This document shows, in pieces, positions 32,949 through 43,034 of a stretch of 64,000 nt of DNA (position 1 is its first letter; each line of letters opens with the position of its first letter). The notes below the pieces were generated by a model. The model had not been told where the DNA came from. It did not search any database and worked only from the letters and a program-made list of their open reading frames with translations. This DNA comes from Falsochrobactrum ovis (lineage in GTDB: Bacteria > Pseudomonadota > Alphaproteobacteria > Rhizobiales > Rhizobiaceae): NCBI RefSeq assembly GCF_003259955.1, contig NZ_QLMK01000004.1:62001-126000 (forward strand), read 5' to 3'. The translations under genes and the position numbers were made by a program.

Positions 32949-35900
32949 TTACTTCTTCAGTTGCTCCTTAAGCGCTAACAGCTTGGCGAATGGCGAATCA
33001 AGATCGACCCGTGCAGGCCGTTCATTAAAGCGCTTGCCTCCCTGTGCGCCCACATCCCGTTTAGAATGCCGGTTGCCATTTTCCCGAGGCTTACCTTTAA
33101 AGCCCTCACGCTTGCCCTGCCCTTCGCCATCATTCCGCTTAGGCTTGTCAAAGCGCTTGCCGCGATGCTCAGAAGAGGATTGCCCGTCATTATCCGATTT
33201 ACGCGCTTCTCCTCGCATATGTCGGTTTTGGCGTGCACGGTTTTCATGAGTGCGACCACGGCCTTCAAACCGACCTTGACGCCAGATCAAAACCGGCTTT
33301 GGCGCCTCAGCAATTTCGGTCTGTTCAGCCTCGTCGGCAGACGGCTGTTCTCCTGCAGGAAGCGCAACTTTTGCCGGCTCTTCACTTACCTTCTGTTCAA
33401 CGACAGGCGCCGGTACCGGCTCCGCATCAGGCACTGCAGGTTTCTCATTCGCCACTGCTGCGGCTGGAACCGCTGGCTTGAAAACCGCTTCCTGCTCCGC
33501 AGCCTCTGCCGCCTCAGCCGCAAATGCATCAAGCTCAGCAAGCTTTTCCGCCACTTCTACAGCATTGGCTTCCTCATGTCGGTAGCCCAGGCTCTTGAGA
33601 ATCTCTTCCATATCTTCGGGCGTAGCACCCAAAATCGACATCATTGCCGGCGTGACAATAAAACGGTTGCCATTATAGGCCCCGTCTGGCCGCTCGCCTG
33701 CACCGGGCCGCCATGCGAGTGCTGGACGGATAAGATCCGCTAGACGCTCCAATATATCGATGCGAACGGCCCGACGGCCCAAAACGCGATAGCCCGCCAA
33801 ACGATAAAATATCGGGTCAAAATTTGGGTCCACGACAGCCGAGGTACGGCCAGCCGCCAAAACATTGACCACATCGCCATAACCGGGACGTTCGCGACCA
33901 TCATTCTTCAATGACCAAAGTAAAGTGATCAGACCTGCCGGAGCAGGCTTAAGCAGCATGGGCATGAAAATATGATAAGCGCCAAAGCGCACACCGAGAC
34001 GGCGCAGGGCTGCGCGTGAATCTTGGTCAAGCCCGCGCACTTCCTCAGCCACGTCACGGCGCTGCAGAATACCAAGTTTTTCGACCAGCTGAAACGCAAG
34101 TCCGCGCGTCATCCCAGTCAGGGCATCGGCACTGGCAAGATCTGTGAGCGGTTTTAGAACCGATTCAATATGATGAGCGACAAAACGTTCGATACGTGCC
34201 GCAACCTTATCGCGCATCGGGCCGGTAAGCTGCTCATCGGCCAAAATAACTGCACGCGGCTTCAGAACGTCTTCACCTGCCACCAAGGTTGCGACCGTCG
34301 CACCCACCCAGCGCAATATACCATCCGAACCCAACGCAAAATCGCCATTAGGCGCAGCGGCGAAACGCTCCGCGCGGCGTTCGAATTCGGCGGCCAGCGC
34401 CTTTTGTGCGGCACCCTTTACCGCTTTGGCGTCCGGCCCTTCAGCCTGAACATCAGCGGTAAAACGGAATCCTTCCAGTTGCCCGACATTATGGCCTTCG
34501 ACAATCACGTCTCCGGTCGAGCTGATTTCTGCTTCTAGCATGGCATTCTCTCTCAGGCGCCTCATAAGCACGCTTGTCCTGCGGTCTACAAAGCGTTTCG
34601 TCAACCTTTCATGCAGCGCATCGGACAGTCTGTCCTCTATTTCGCGCGTCTTTTCCTGCCAGTGTGTCGGATCAGCAAGCCATCCGGGCCTGTGCGACAC
34701 AAATGTCCAGGTTCGAATTTGTGCCACGCGATGCGAGAGGGCGTCAATTTCCCCCTCCATATTATCCGCGAGACGCACCTGTTTACTCATATAATCTTCA
34801 TCAACGCTCCCCCGGCGCACCAGATCCTGATAAATATTTGCTATAATTTCGGCATGTTGTGCAGGCGCTATCTTACGATAATCAGGAAGCGCACAGGTAT
34901 CCCATAAAAGCGCGATGCGAGAGGGTCCTGTTGCAAGCCGCAAAATCTCCTCATCTCTTGTTAGATTTTCCAGCGCCTGCTGATCGACAGCAGGCAGCGC
35001 CTTGGCCAAACCTTCAACCGGACTTGGCTTTTCTAAAGAGCGCCGCAAAGAATCGATAGAAGAAAAATCCAACTGGGCCGTTCGCCACTGCAAGACCTTT
35101 ACCGAATCAAATGCGTGCGCCTCGACCCGCTCCACAAGAGCTGCATCAAAAGGATCTACCTGACCCGTTACGCCGAAAGTCCCATCTCGCAAATGCCGCC
35201 CAGCGCGGCCAGCGATCTGCCCCACCTCCGATGGCGTCAAATCTCGAAATTGATAGCCATCGAATTTTCGATTCTGGGCAAAAGCCACATGATCGACATC
35301 AAGATTAAGCCCCATGCCGATGGCGTCGGTCGCAACGAGAAAATCAACATCACCCGACTGGTAAAGCTCAACTTGGGCATTGCGTGTACGCGGAGAAAGC
35401 GCGCCCATCACCACCGCCGCACCTCCGCGCTGGCGCCGGATCAGTTCAGCGATGGCATAAACTTCATCCGCAGAAAAAGCGACAATTGCAGAACGATTGG
35501 GAAGGCGAATAATTTTTTTAGAGCCTGCATAGTGAAGCTGGGAAAGCCGTGGACGCGTCACGACATGTATGCCGCGCAACAGTTTTTCCAAAATACCGCG
35601 CATGGTTGCCGCGCCCAGCAGCAAGGTTTCCTGCCGTCCGCGCAAATGCAAGATCCGATCGGTAAAAATATGGCCCCGCTCAAGATCACCCGCCAGTTGC
35701 ACCTCATCAATCGCAACAAAGGCAACATCGGTTTGCCGTGGCATTGCCTCAACAGTGCAAACCGAATAGCGCGCTTGAGGTGGAACGATTTTCTCTTCAC
35801 CCGTCACCAATGAAACATTCGCGGCACCGACTTTTTCGACCACCCGGTGATAGACCTCGCGAGCCAAGAGACGCAACGGCAGACCAATAATCCCGCTTTC

Positions 35901-36020
35901 ATGCGAAAGCATGCGCTCAATCGCGAGATGCGTTTTTCCGGTATTGGTAGGCCCCAATACCGCTGTAACGTCGCGCCCACTCAAAATAAGTGGAAAATCA
36001 TGGGCCGGGAGGTGGTTCAT
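32949..36020 (-). CDS. SUV3/MgpS-like DExH RNA helicase with long basic tail
   Basis: 1023 residues from ATG 36020 (MNHLPAHDFPLILSGRDVTA); a longer frame from GTG 36110 has no ribosome site. Helicase core: Walker A LGPTNTGKTH (about 22-31), DEVQ box VAIDEVQLAGD near 105, and motif VI IAGRAGRHLRDGTFG near 265. These match the mitochondrial SUV3 helicase group. The middle region (about 330-760) is alpha-helical. The last ~200 residues are Ala/Pro/Glu-rich and then strongly basic with RGG-like text (GRFEGRGRTHENRARQNRHM, KRFDKPKRNDGEGQGKREGF), a typical disordered RNA-binding tail. It is probably involved in RNA decay or ribosome biogenesis, and co-transcribed with the S4-domain gene. Confidence 0.87.
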   Translation of the reverse strand: MNHLPAHDFPLILSGRDVTAVLGPTNTGKTHLAIERMLSHESGIIGLPLRLLAREVYHRVVEKVGAANVSLVTGEEKIVPPQARYSVCTVEAMPRQTDVAFVAIDEVQLAGDLERGHIFTDRILHLRGRQETLLLGAATMRGILEKLLRGIHVVTRPRLSQLHYAGSKKIIRLPNRSAIVAFSADEVYAIAELIRRQRGGAAVVMGALSPRTRNAQVELYQSGDVDFLVATDAIGMGLNLDVDHVAFAQNRKFDGYQFRDLTPSEVGQIAGRAGRHLRDGTFGVTGQVDPFDAALVERVEAHAFDSVKVLQWRTAQLDFSSIDSLRRSLEKPSPVEGLAKALPAVDQQALENLTRDEEILRLATGPSRIALLWDTCALPDYRKIAPAQHAEIIANIYQDLVRRGSVDEDYMSKQVRLADNMEGEIDALSHRVAQIRTWTFVSHRPGWLADPTHWQEKTREIEDRLSDALHERLTKRFVDRRTSVLMRRLRENAMLEAEISSTGDVIVEGHNVGQLEGFRFTADVQAEGPDAKAVKGAAQKALAAEFERRAERFAAAPNGDFALGSDGILRWVGATVATLVAGEDVLKPRAVILADEQLTGPMRDKVAARIERFVAHHIESVLKPLTDLASADALTGMTRGLAFQLVEKLGILQRRDVAEEVRGLDQDSRAALRRLGVRFGAYHIFMPMLLKPAPAGLITLLWSLKNDGRERPGYGDVVNVLAAGRTSAVVDPNFDPIFYRLAGYRVLGRRAVRIDILERLADLIRPALAWRPGAGERPDGAYNGNRFIVTPAMMSILGATPEDMEEILKSLGYRHEEANAVEVAEKLAELDAFAAEAAEAAEQEAVFKPAVPAAAVANEKPAVPDAEPVPAPVVEQKVSEEPAKVALPAGEQPSADEAEQTEIAEAPKPVLIWRQGRFEGRGRTHENRARQNRHMRGEARKSDNDGQSSSEHRGKRFDKPKRNDGEGQGKREGFKGKPRENGNRHSKRDVGAQGGKRFNERPARVDLDSPFAKLLALKEQLKK

Positions 36021-36172
36021 GCCAAATATTAGATTCCTCAAAATACTATGCGCTACATCACGCGATAGCATTATATGATCTGGCCCGAAAGCGCTCCGAT
36101 CGAGTTTCACTGCATGTTTTAACGGCAGTAATTGGTTTTAACAAACCCGCAATTTAACAATTGGAACGAGTC

Positions 36173-36478
36173 TGGAACAAATCGACTACGAATCACTGAC
36201 TCTCACGGCTTCGCCTTTTGTTCACTGCCATATCTAGTAGATGCGCCTCCACCGCGGCACCACAAGTTGAATCTTTATATATCACAAACTCATTACATAG
36301 TTGATCAAAGGCCGGATCCATTAACCTTTTAATCTCCTGCCTCTTCGGAAGCGCCCTACGCTTACTATGAATCAGAAAAATCGCAACTAAAACACTGTAA
36401 CCTAGTGTAAAAAGGCCCTGTTTTCCCTACCAAAATTAACTTTTGGCTCAAAAATGGAACGAATCAGCTACGAATCGC
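36173..36478. repeat. Imperfect duplicated motif, two copies about 280 bp apart
   Basis: Copies at 36173-36196 and 36455-36478 agree at 20 of 24 positions, both starting TGGAAC and ending CTACGAATC plus two bases. Weaker similarity extends about 50 bp further, with TTTGTTC and CATAT in both. Each copy carries a GANTC site in its 3' half. Confidence 0.65.
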
Positions 36479-36574
36479 TTTTATCGAGTTTTTCGTGGTT
36501 TGTTCTCACAACATATAGGGACTCACACACCTTCAAGCCACAACGAGACTGGTCTTTTATACAAAGGAATCGCG

Positions 36575-36640
36575 TCAAAGCCCCTGTGCGTTAACTTTTC
36601 CTCAAAGCCCCTGTGCGTTTCCCCTGCGCGTTAACTTTTC
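36575..36640. repeat. Tandem 27-bp repeat with partial third copy
   Basis: TCAAAGCCCCTGTGCGTT begins at 36575 and again at 36602. The rest of the unit, AACTTTTCC, follows the first copy, and CCCCTGCGCGTTAACTTTTC at 36621-36640 repeats the second part once more. It lies just past the 3' end of the acetyl-CoA acetyltransferase gene. Confidence 0.85.
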
Positions 36641-36690
36641 AATGTATAGGATAGGGCAGATTGGCCAGCCGTCCACCCTCCCACCGGCGA

Positions 36691-37884
36691 TTAATCCCGC
36701 TCCACACAAAGCGCGATCCCCATTCCGCCGCCAATGCAAAGCGTTGCAAGACCTCTTTTTGCATCACGTCGCTTCATTTCATAAAGCAGTGTGGTCAGTA
36801 CGCGTGCACCCGACGCGCCAATTGGATGACCGATAGCAATAGCACCGCCATTAACGTTGACGATTTCAGGATTGAGTCCCAAATCCCGAACCACTGCGCA
36901 GGATTGCGCTGCAAAAGCCTCATTCGCCTCCACCAGATCAAGATCATCCACGCTCCACCCGGCCTTCTCAAGCGCTTTCCGTGTCGCAGGAATAGGACCG
37001 GTCCCCATAATTGAAGGGTCAACCCCAGCCGTTGCCCAAGAAACGATACGACCTAAAGGCTCAATGTTACGTTTGTCCGCTTCGTCCGCCCTCATCAACA
37101 CCAAAGCGGCTGCGCCATCATTGATGCCGGATGCGTTACCGGCTGTAACCGTACCTTCTTTATCAAAAGCAGGGCGCAACTTTGCCAAACCCTCTTTCGT
37201 GGTGCCGTGGCGGATATATTCATCTGCCGCTACAACCGTCTCACTTTTGCGCATTTTTACGGTAAAAGGCACGATTTCTTCGTCAAATTTGCCAAGTTTT
37301 TGCGCTGTTTCGGCTTTTAATTGCGAAGAAAGCGCAAATTCATCCTGTTCATCGCGTGATAAATTCCATTGTTTTGCAATATTTTCTGCCGTCGTGCCCA
37401 TATGATAACCATGGAAGGCGTCAGTTAGTCCGTCTTTCAACATCGTATCGACGAACTTGAAATCGCCCATTTTTACGCCGCTGCGTAAATGCGCACAATG
37501 TGGCGCGAGAGACATTGATTCCTGACCGCCCGCTACAATGATTTTCGCGTCACCAGCCAAAATCTGCTGCATACCAAGCGCCACCGCACGAAGTCCTGAT
37601 CCGCAAAGCTGATTGACGGAAAAGGCGGTAGCCTCATTGCTGCATCCTGCCGCCATTGCCGCCTGACGCGCCGGATTCTGCCCCTCACCCGCTGTCAGTA
37701 CCTGCCCGAGAATGACTTCATCGACATCGGTCGCCGCAACACCCGCTCGCTCCAATGCAGCACGGATCGCTGCGGCACCAAGCTCATGTGCAGGAATATT
37801 GGCAAAAGCTCCGTTAAACGAGCCTACTGCCGTGCGTGCTGCACTGGCAATCACCACCGCTCCGGTTCCAGCCGATACAGTCAT
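36691..37884 (-). CDS. phbA: Acetyl-CoA C-acetyltransferase (beta-ketothiolase)
   Basis: Condenses two acetyl-CoA to acetoacetyl-CoA, or the reverse; the first step toward polyhydroxybutyrate. It has 397 residues from ATG 37884 after AAGGAGG. Thiolase motifs: the active-site cysteine in [20 protein letters not shown] (about 85-104), then [11 protein letters not shown] near 321, [20 protein letters not shown] near 345-364 and the second catalytic cysteine in [18 protein letters not shown] at the C-terminus. No phbB is adjacent. The symbol follows usage for rhizobial homologues; a role in ketone or fatty-acid metabolism (atoB) is equally possible. Confidence 0.93.
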   Translation of the reverse strand: MTVSAGTGAVVIASAARTAVGSFNGAFANIPAHELGAAAIRAALERAGVAATDVDEVILGQVLTAGEGQNPARQAAMAAGCSNEATAFSVNQLCGSGLRAVALGMQQILAGDAKIIVAGGQESMSLAPHCAHLRSGVKMGDFKFVDTMLKDGLTDAFHGYHMGTTAENIAKQWNLSRDEQDEFALSSQLKAETAQKLGKFDEEIVPFTVKMRKSETVVAADEYIRHGTTKEGLAKLRPAFDKEGTVTAGNASGINDGAAALVLMRADEADKRNIEPLGRIVSWATAGVDPSIMGTGPIPATRKALEKAGWSVDDLDLVEANEAFAAQSCAVVRDLGLNPEIVNVNGGAIAIGHPIGASGARVLTTLLYEMKRRDAKRGLATLCIGGGMGIALCVERD

Positions 37885-38095
37885 TTCATCCTCCTTAGAA
37901 ACCCTTGCGAGAGACAAAGACCAAATTGCCCAGCTTGGCAAGTTCGGGGAGAGTTCGTGGCGATTATTTCAATGATTTTTACGAAAATTATAAAACAGAG
38001 TCCGCCCCTGCTGCCAGACGATGATGATATTGCACCGCCGAATTATCATCCAGCCTAACCGCCCAATATCATCCAGCCCAATAGGCCCGATAAAA
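37885..38095. promoter_or_regulatory. Upstream region of the acetyl-CoA acetyltransferase gene with a direct repeat
   Basis: Contains AATTATCATCCAGCCTAA (38041-38058) and the near copy AATATCATCCAGCCCAA (38065-38081) about 24 bp apart, upstream of the thiolase start on the minus strand. This could be a pair of regulator sites. No promoter elements could be fixed. Confidence 0.35.
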
Positions 38096-38131
38096 AGAAA
38101 AACCGCTTCCAGTTTTCTGAAAACGGTTTTT
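38096..38131 (-). terminator. Terminator after rpmF
   Basis: On the minus strand AAAAACCG, an internal TTTTC/GAAAA stem-rich part, then CGGTTTTTCTTTTT. It lies about 50 bp downstream of the rpmF stop. Confidence 0.75.
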
Positions 38132-38178
38132 AAACGATCTACAACACGCCAGATCCGAAGATCGGCGCTATGTCAGAT

Positions 38179-38358
38179 TTATTCCTTAGCCTCGAGAACC
38201 TGACGCCCACGATACATACCGCTCTTCAGATCGATATGGTGAGGACGGCGAAGTTCGCCCGAGTTCTTGTCCTCGACATAGGTCGGGGCCTTGAGTGCGT
38301 CAGCCGAACGGCGCATGCCGCGCTTCGACGGAGACGTTTTTCGTTTAGGTACAGCCAT
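38179..38358 (-). CDS. rpmF: 50S ribosomal protein L32
   Basis: 59-residue large-subunit protein beginning [20 protein letters not shown], with [20 protein letters not shown] and ending [11 protein letters not shown]. The zinc-binding cysteines of the other L32 form are absent, as usual in this group. GGAG lies upstream of ATG 38358; a longer in-frame extension to 38427 is not credible. It lies downstream of mtgA in the same direction and is ended by its own terminator. Confidence 0.96.
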   Translation of the reverse strand: MAVPKRKTSPSKRGMRRSADALKAPTYVEDKNSGELRRPHHIDLKSGMYRGRQVLEAKE

Positions 38359-38507
38359 GGATTCAGCTCCACTGATCGGTCGATAAAAGTCCGGCACGGC
38401 CCCGGCGGAGCCTGTCACAGCGGACAAAATTCCGGAAAGTCCCGTGCCTATACACGCTATCTGTGCATTTGACCAGCGGGAGTCTTATATTTTTTTATTT
38501 TCCGCAC

Positions 38508-39296
38508 CTAGCTGATGCAAGCCACATAGGGGCCTGCCTTGGCGGCACGACCTGCAATAATGCGCGCTATCCGCTGCATATTACGGGTGGGTTTGGCAGG
38601 ATTACGCAAAAGAGGGTTGGGCAATGTCACCGCAAGCAGCGCCGATTGCTGCGCATTGAGCTTTGATGCAGGCCTATTAAAATAATGTTGAGCGGCGGCT
38701 TCGATTCCGTAAATTCCTGGCCCCCATTCTGCGATATTGAGATAGATCTCCATAATACGGCGTTTGGATAGAATCATGTCTGCGGTCACAGCCAGCGGAA
38801 ATTCGAGCGCTTTACGAATATAAGAGCGACCATTCCACAAAAACAGATTCTTCACCGTTTGCATGGTGATAGTCGATGCCCCCCTGCTTGGACCGCCGTC
38901 TCGTGCATCATCAAGCACGAGGCTAAGTTGATGCCAGTCAACACCTTTATGGCTACAAAACTGCCCGTCTTCAGCCATCATCACTGAATTCACCAACACT
39001 GGCGCGACTTCATCAAGATTGACCCATCGGCGATCAACCTCCTGAAGAAGCACCATGTCAGCAATCATGAGTGTGGATACGGGATGAACCCGATTAGCCG
39101 AATAAATCAAGATTAGTAAAAACGGCAGTAAAAGCAAAATCAGCAAAAATTTGAATACAAAAGCGACACCTCGGCCCCGGCGCGGCTCGGCGAGATAATT
39201 ACGCCCATCCTTTTTCTTGATAATGACCTTTGCCACCGCTTCGCCTGATTGCCTGAACCCTAAAGGCTTTCTTAACAGATTAGCTCTCGATTCCAT
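38508..39296 (-). CDS. mtgA: Monofunctional biosynthetic peptidoglycan glycosyltransferase
   Basis: Polymerises lipid II into glycan strands. It has 262 residues. A basic cytoplasmic N-terminus precedes one membrane helix (about 48-65, [20 protein letters not shown]). The GT51 domain follows, with the first motif [19 protein letters not shown] containing the catalytic Glu (about 106-124), [17 protein letters not shown] near 136-152, and [20 protein letters not shown] near 176-195. No transpeptidase domain is present, so it is MtgA and not a bifunctional PBP. It is convergent with no gene; rpmF lies downstream. Confidence 0.95.
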   Translation of the reverse strand: MESRANLLRKPLGFRQSGEAVAKVIIKKKDGRNYLAEPRRGRGVAFVFKFLLILLLLPFLLILIYSANRVHPVSTLMIADMVLLQEVDRRWVNLDEVAPVLVNSVMMAEDGQFCSHKGVDWHQLSLVLDDARDGGPSRGASTITMQTVKNLFLWNGRSYIRKALEFPLAVTADMILSKRRIMEIYLNIAEWGPGIYGIEAAAQHYFNRPASKLNAQQSALLAVTLPNPLLRNPAKPTRNMQRIARIIAGRAAKAGPYVACIS

Positions 39297-39414
39297 AATC
39301 TGGCATCAGATACAAGCAACAATCACGTAACCATAATCTACGCCCCTATGAAAAAGCCTAAGCCAATCTTGATCATTGGTTGACGCTGAACCCAGTTTCG
39401 TCCATCCCGTTTCT

Positions 39415-40329
39415 ATGGAAAACTTGTCTATCGATTTTGTTCAAACCCTGAACCGCCGCGCTTCCGAAATCGAAGCGGTTCTGACCACTTTGCTGGACCA
39501 GCGTTTACGGGCTGGCGAGATTGCGCGACCTGAACGGCTTCTGGCGGCAATGCGTCACGGCGCGCTAAATGGCGGCAAAAGATTACGCCCCTTCCTCGTG
39601 ATTGAGAGCGCCGCTTTATTCGGCAAATCCGGCGAGGCTGTATTGCGGGTTGCTGCGGCTCTGGAAGCAATCCACTGCTATTCCCTTGTGCACGACGATT
39701 TACCCGCAATGGATGATGACGATCTGCGTCGCGGTCAACCCACCGTGCACCGGGCTTTTGATGAGGCTGCAGCTATTCTCGCAGGCGACGGCTTGCTAAC
39801 CTATGCTTTTGACATCATCGCATCAGACGACACAGATCTGCCGCCACAGATACGTTTACAATTGGTTGCAGCCTTAGCCCGTGCGGCGGGACTTGGCGGA
39901 ATGGTGGGCGGACAGGCTCTGGATCTGATGGCAGAAACCAGCAAACCAGACGAAGCCGGTATCATTACTCTTCAAGCCATGAAAACCGGCGCATTGATCC
40001 GCTTTGCCTGCGAAGCTGGCGCTATCATTGCCAATGCGCCGCGTGAAGACCGTGAGCGCATGGCCGAATTTGGCTCGGCCATTGGCCTCGCCTTCCAACT
40101 TGCAGATGATCTGCTTGATGTCACATCCGATGCTGATTCTATGGGCAAAGCCACTGGCAAGGACGCAGCAGCTGGAAAAGCAACTCTGGTCTCCCTGCAC
40201 GGAATTGATTGGACCAGACAGCAGCTTTCCGGCCTAGTGGATCAAGCTGAAAGTCTGCTTGAGCCCTATGGGGCAGAAGCAAAAATTCTCATACAGGCAG
40301 CCCGCTTTATTGCGGAACGACAGAATTAA
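39415..40329 (+). CDS. ispA: Short-chain polyprenyl (geranyl/farnesyl) diphosphate synthase
   Basis: Condenses isopentenyl diphosphate with allylic diphosphates to C10-C15 isoprenoids. From ATG 39415 the protein has 304 residues. The first Asp-rich motif is LVHDDLPAMDDDDLRRGQPT (near 92-111) and the second is FQLADDLLDVTSDADSMGKA (near 228-247). GGKRLRPFLV near 53 binds IPP. Residues before the first Asp-rich motif (AIHCYSL) fit a farnesyl diphosphate synthase. Its stop abuts that of the convergent ispG with no spacer, joining two isoprenoid-pathway genes tail to tail. Confidence 0.92.
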   Translation: MENLSIDFVQTLNRRASEIEAVLTTLLDQRLRAGEIARPERLLAAMRHGALNGGKRLRPFLVIESAALFGKSGEAVLRVAAALEAIHCYSLVHDDLPAMDDDDLRRGQPTVHRAFDEAAAILAGDGLLTYAFDIIASDDTDLPPQIRLQLVAALARAAGLGGMVGGQALDLMAETSKPDEAGIITLQAMKTGALIRFACEAGAIIANAPREDRERMAEFGSAIGLAFQLADDLLDVTSDADSMGKATGKDAAAGKATLVSLHGIDWTRQQLSGLVDQAESLLEPYGAEAKILIQAARFIAERQN

Positions 40330-41673
<1,344 letters not shown>

Positions 41674-41819
41674 TCAGGTGGCGCGACTAAACACATTTGT
41701 CAATGCCAGCGAGCTTTAAGTTTATATATTCGCTGGCCGCGGCACTGTAATCAAGCCAAGAGAAGCAACTTAATATTCACCATAGCGCATACTATGGCTA
41801 TGGCAGGGCATAATCGAAC

Positions 41820-43010
41820 TTAATTCCTATTATCCGCATAACGCGCTAAACCTGAAAACATCAACACAATCAAGAGCAGCACCGGCATGGCGAGGAAAAC
41901 CACACCAAATCCGCTATGCCGCGCCACGAAGCCGATCAGCGAGGGCGCAACCAGCATTCCCGAATAACCCATTGTGGTGGCAATCGACAGGCTGACGCTT
42001 GGATTAACGCCGGGAATATTTCCCGCCGTGGAAAATGCAATCGGCACCATATTTGATATTCCGATACCACAAATAGCAAAGCCCACAATCACCCCATAAG
42101 GATGATAAGAGAGCCCCACAATCACCAATCCGCCAATCGCGATCAATGTGCATATACGCAGTGTTTTGATAGCTCCGAAGCGATCTCGCACCAGATCACC
42201 AGCAAAGCGCATCGCCGCCATCGTAAATGAGAAGGCCGCAAAGCCAAATCCGGCCACGACCACCGACGCGCCCAGCTCTTCTTTGAGATAATAGGCACCC
42301 CAATCGATAATCGCTCCTTCCGGAATCATCGAGAATAGCGCAATGACACCAATAAGCCACGGCAGGGGTTGCCGCGGAAATGTCAATTTCGGCTTAGGTC
42401 CTGTTTGATGATCATGACGGTCAGGGATAATTCTGGGCCAAGCTACAGACAGCAGCACCACTGCCACTATCAATGTCACAACCGCATGAGTAACCGGGCC
42501 AAGATAGGCAATCATCACGCCGCCGCTTGCCGAGCCTATCAACCCGCCCAGACTCCAGAATGCATGACAGGACGACATAATCGCCCGCCGCATCGACTTT
42601 TCCACCGCCACTGCATTGGCATTCATCGCCACGTCCATGGCCGCTATTGCACCACCGAAATAAAACATTGCGAAAATCGCAACCGGAATATTCGGAGCAA
42701 GGGAAATAACCAGTAAAACCGGGGCCAGCGCTACGGCTGTGATCCGCACCACAATTCCAGAGCCGTAATTTGCAGATAAACCGCCCGCAACCGGCATGAG
42801 AGCCAGCGATCCAACGCCGAACACGAAGATCATCAATCCCATTCCGGCGCTATCTAGGCCAAGCCGCGTCGCAAATTCAGGGATTTTAGGAGCCCAGCCA
42901 CCGAACAAATAGCCGTTCATCAAAAAGAGCAGCGCTACCGCCACACGCTCTCTGGTGATTATTGGCGCAGGACTTTCCTGCGCCACGCCGCGTTCGGTAA
43001 TCTCCACCAT
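41820..43010 (-). CDS. MFS transporter (YbjJ-like)
   Basis: 396 residues from ATG 43010 (a TTG at 43022 is in frame), about 12 membrane helices. The first helix is VAVALLFLMNGYLFGGWAPK, followed by IPEFATRLGLDSAGMGLMIF and the N-terminal pattern seen in YbjJ-type carriers. AAMDVAMNANAVAVEKSMRR lies in the helix 4-5 loop, and FSMIPEGAIIDWGAYYLKEE in the second half. The substrate is not known. It is immediately downstream of pyc (12 bp) in the same direction, so it is likely read through from that transcript. Confidence 0.85.
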   Translation of the reverse strand: MVEITERGVAQESPAPIITRERVAVALLFLMNGYLFGGWAPKIPEFATRLGLDSAGMGLMIFVFGVGSLALMPVAGGLSANYGSGIVVRITAVALAPVLLVISLAPNIPVAIFAMFYFGGAIAAMDVAMNANAVAVEKSMRRAIMSSCHAFWSLGGLIGSASGGVMIAYLGPVTHAVVTLIVAVVLLSVAWPRIIPDRHDHQTGPKPKLTFPRQPLPWLIGVIALFSMIPEGAIIDWGAYYLKEELGASVVVAGFGFAAFSFTMAAMRFAGDLVRDRFGAIKTLRICTLIAIGGLVIVGLSYHPYGVIVGFAICGIGISNMVPIAFSTAGNIPGVNPSVSLSIATTMGYSGMLVAPSLIGFVARHSGFGVVFLAMPVLLLIVLMFSGLARYADNRN

Positions 43011-43034
43011 TCCATCTCTCAAACTGGATACGGA

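Larger units (their letters stand above)
36021..36690. other. Gene-free region rich in GANTC sites and repeats
   Basis: 670 bp between the acetyl-CoA acetyltransferase stop and the helicase start (both minus). No frame is credible. Nine GANTC sites occur at 36168, 36190, 36198, 36269, 36369, 36461, 36472, 36520 and 36567, against about 1.6 expected in 404 bp. It also carries a degenerate duplication (36173-36196 with 36455-36478) and a tandem repeat (36575-36640). GANTC is the CcrM methylation site of alphaproteobacteria. Confidence 0.6.

Noticed and set aside
36443-36634. 63-codon plus-strand frame in the GANTC region
   Set aside because: It runs across the tandem repeat, encodes repeated SKPLCV text from that repeat and has no ribosome site.
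36575-36640. CRISPR array or integrase attachment site
   Set aside because: Only two and a half contiguous units without spacers, and no cas or integrase gene nearby.
36021-36690. Chromosomal replication origin
   Set aside because: AT-rich, GANTC-rich and repeat-bearing, but no cluster of DnaA boxes, and the neighbours are not hemE, dnaA or the par genes normally next to the origin in this order.
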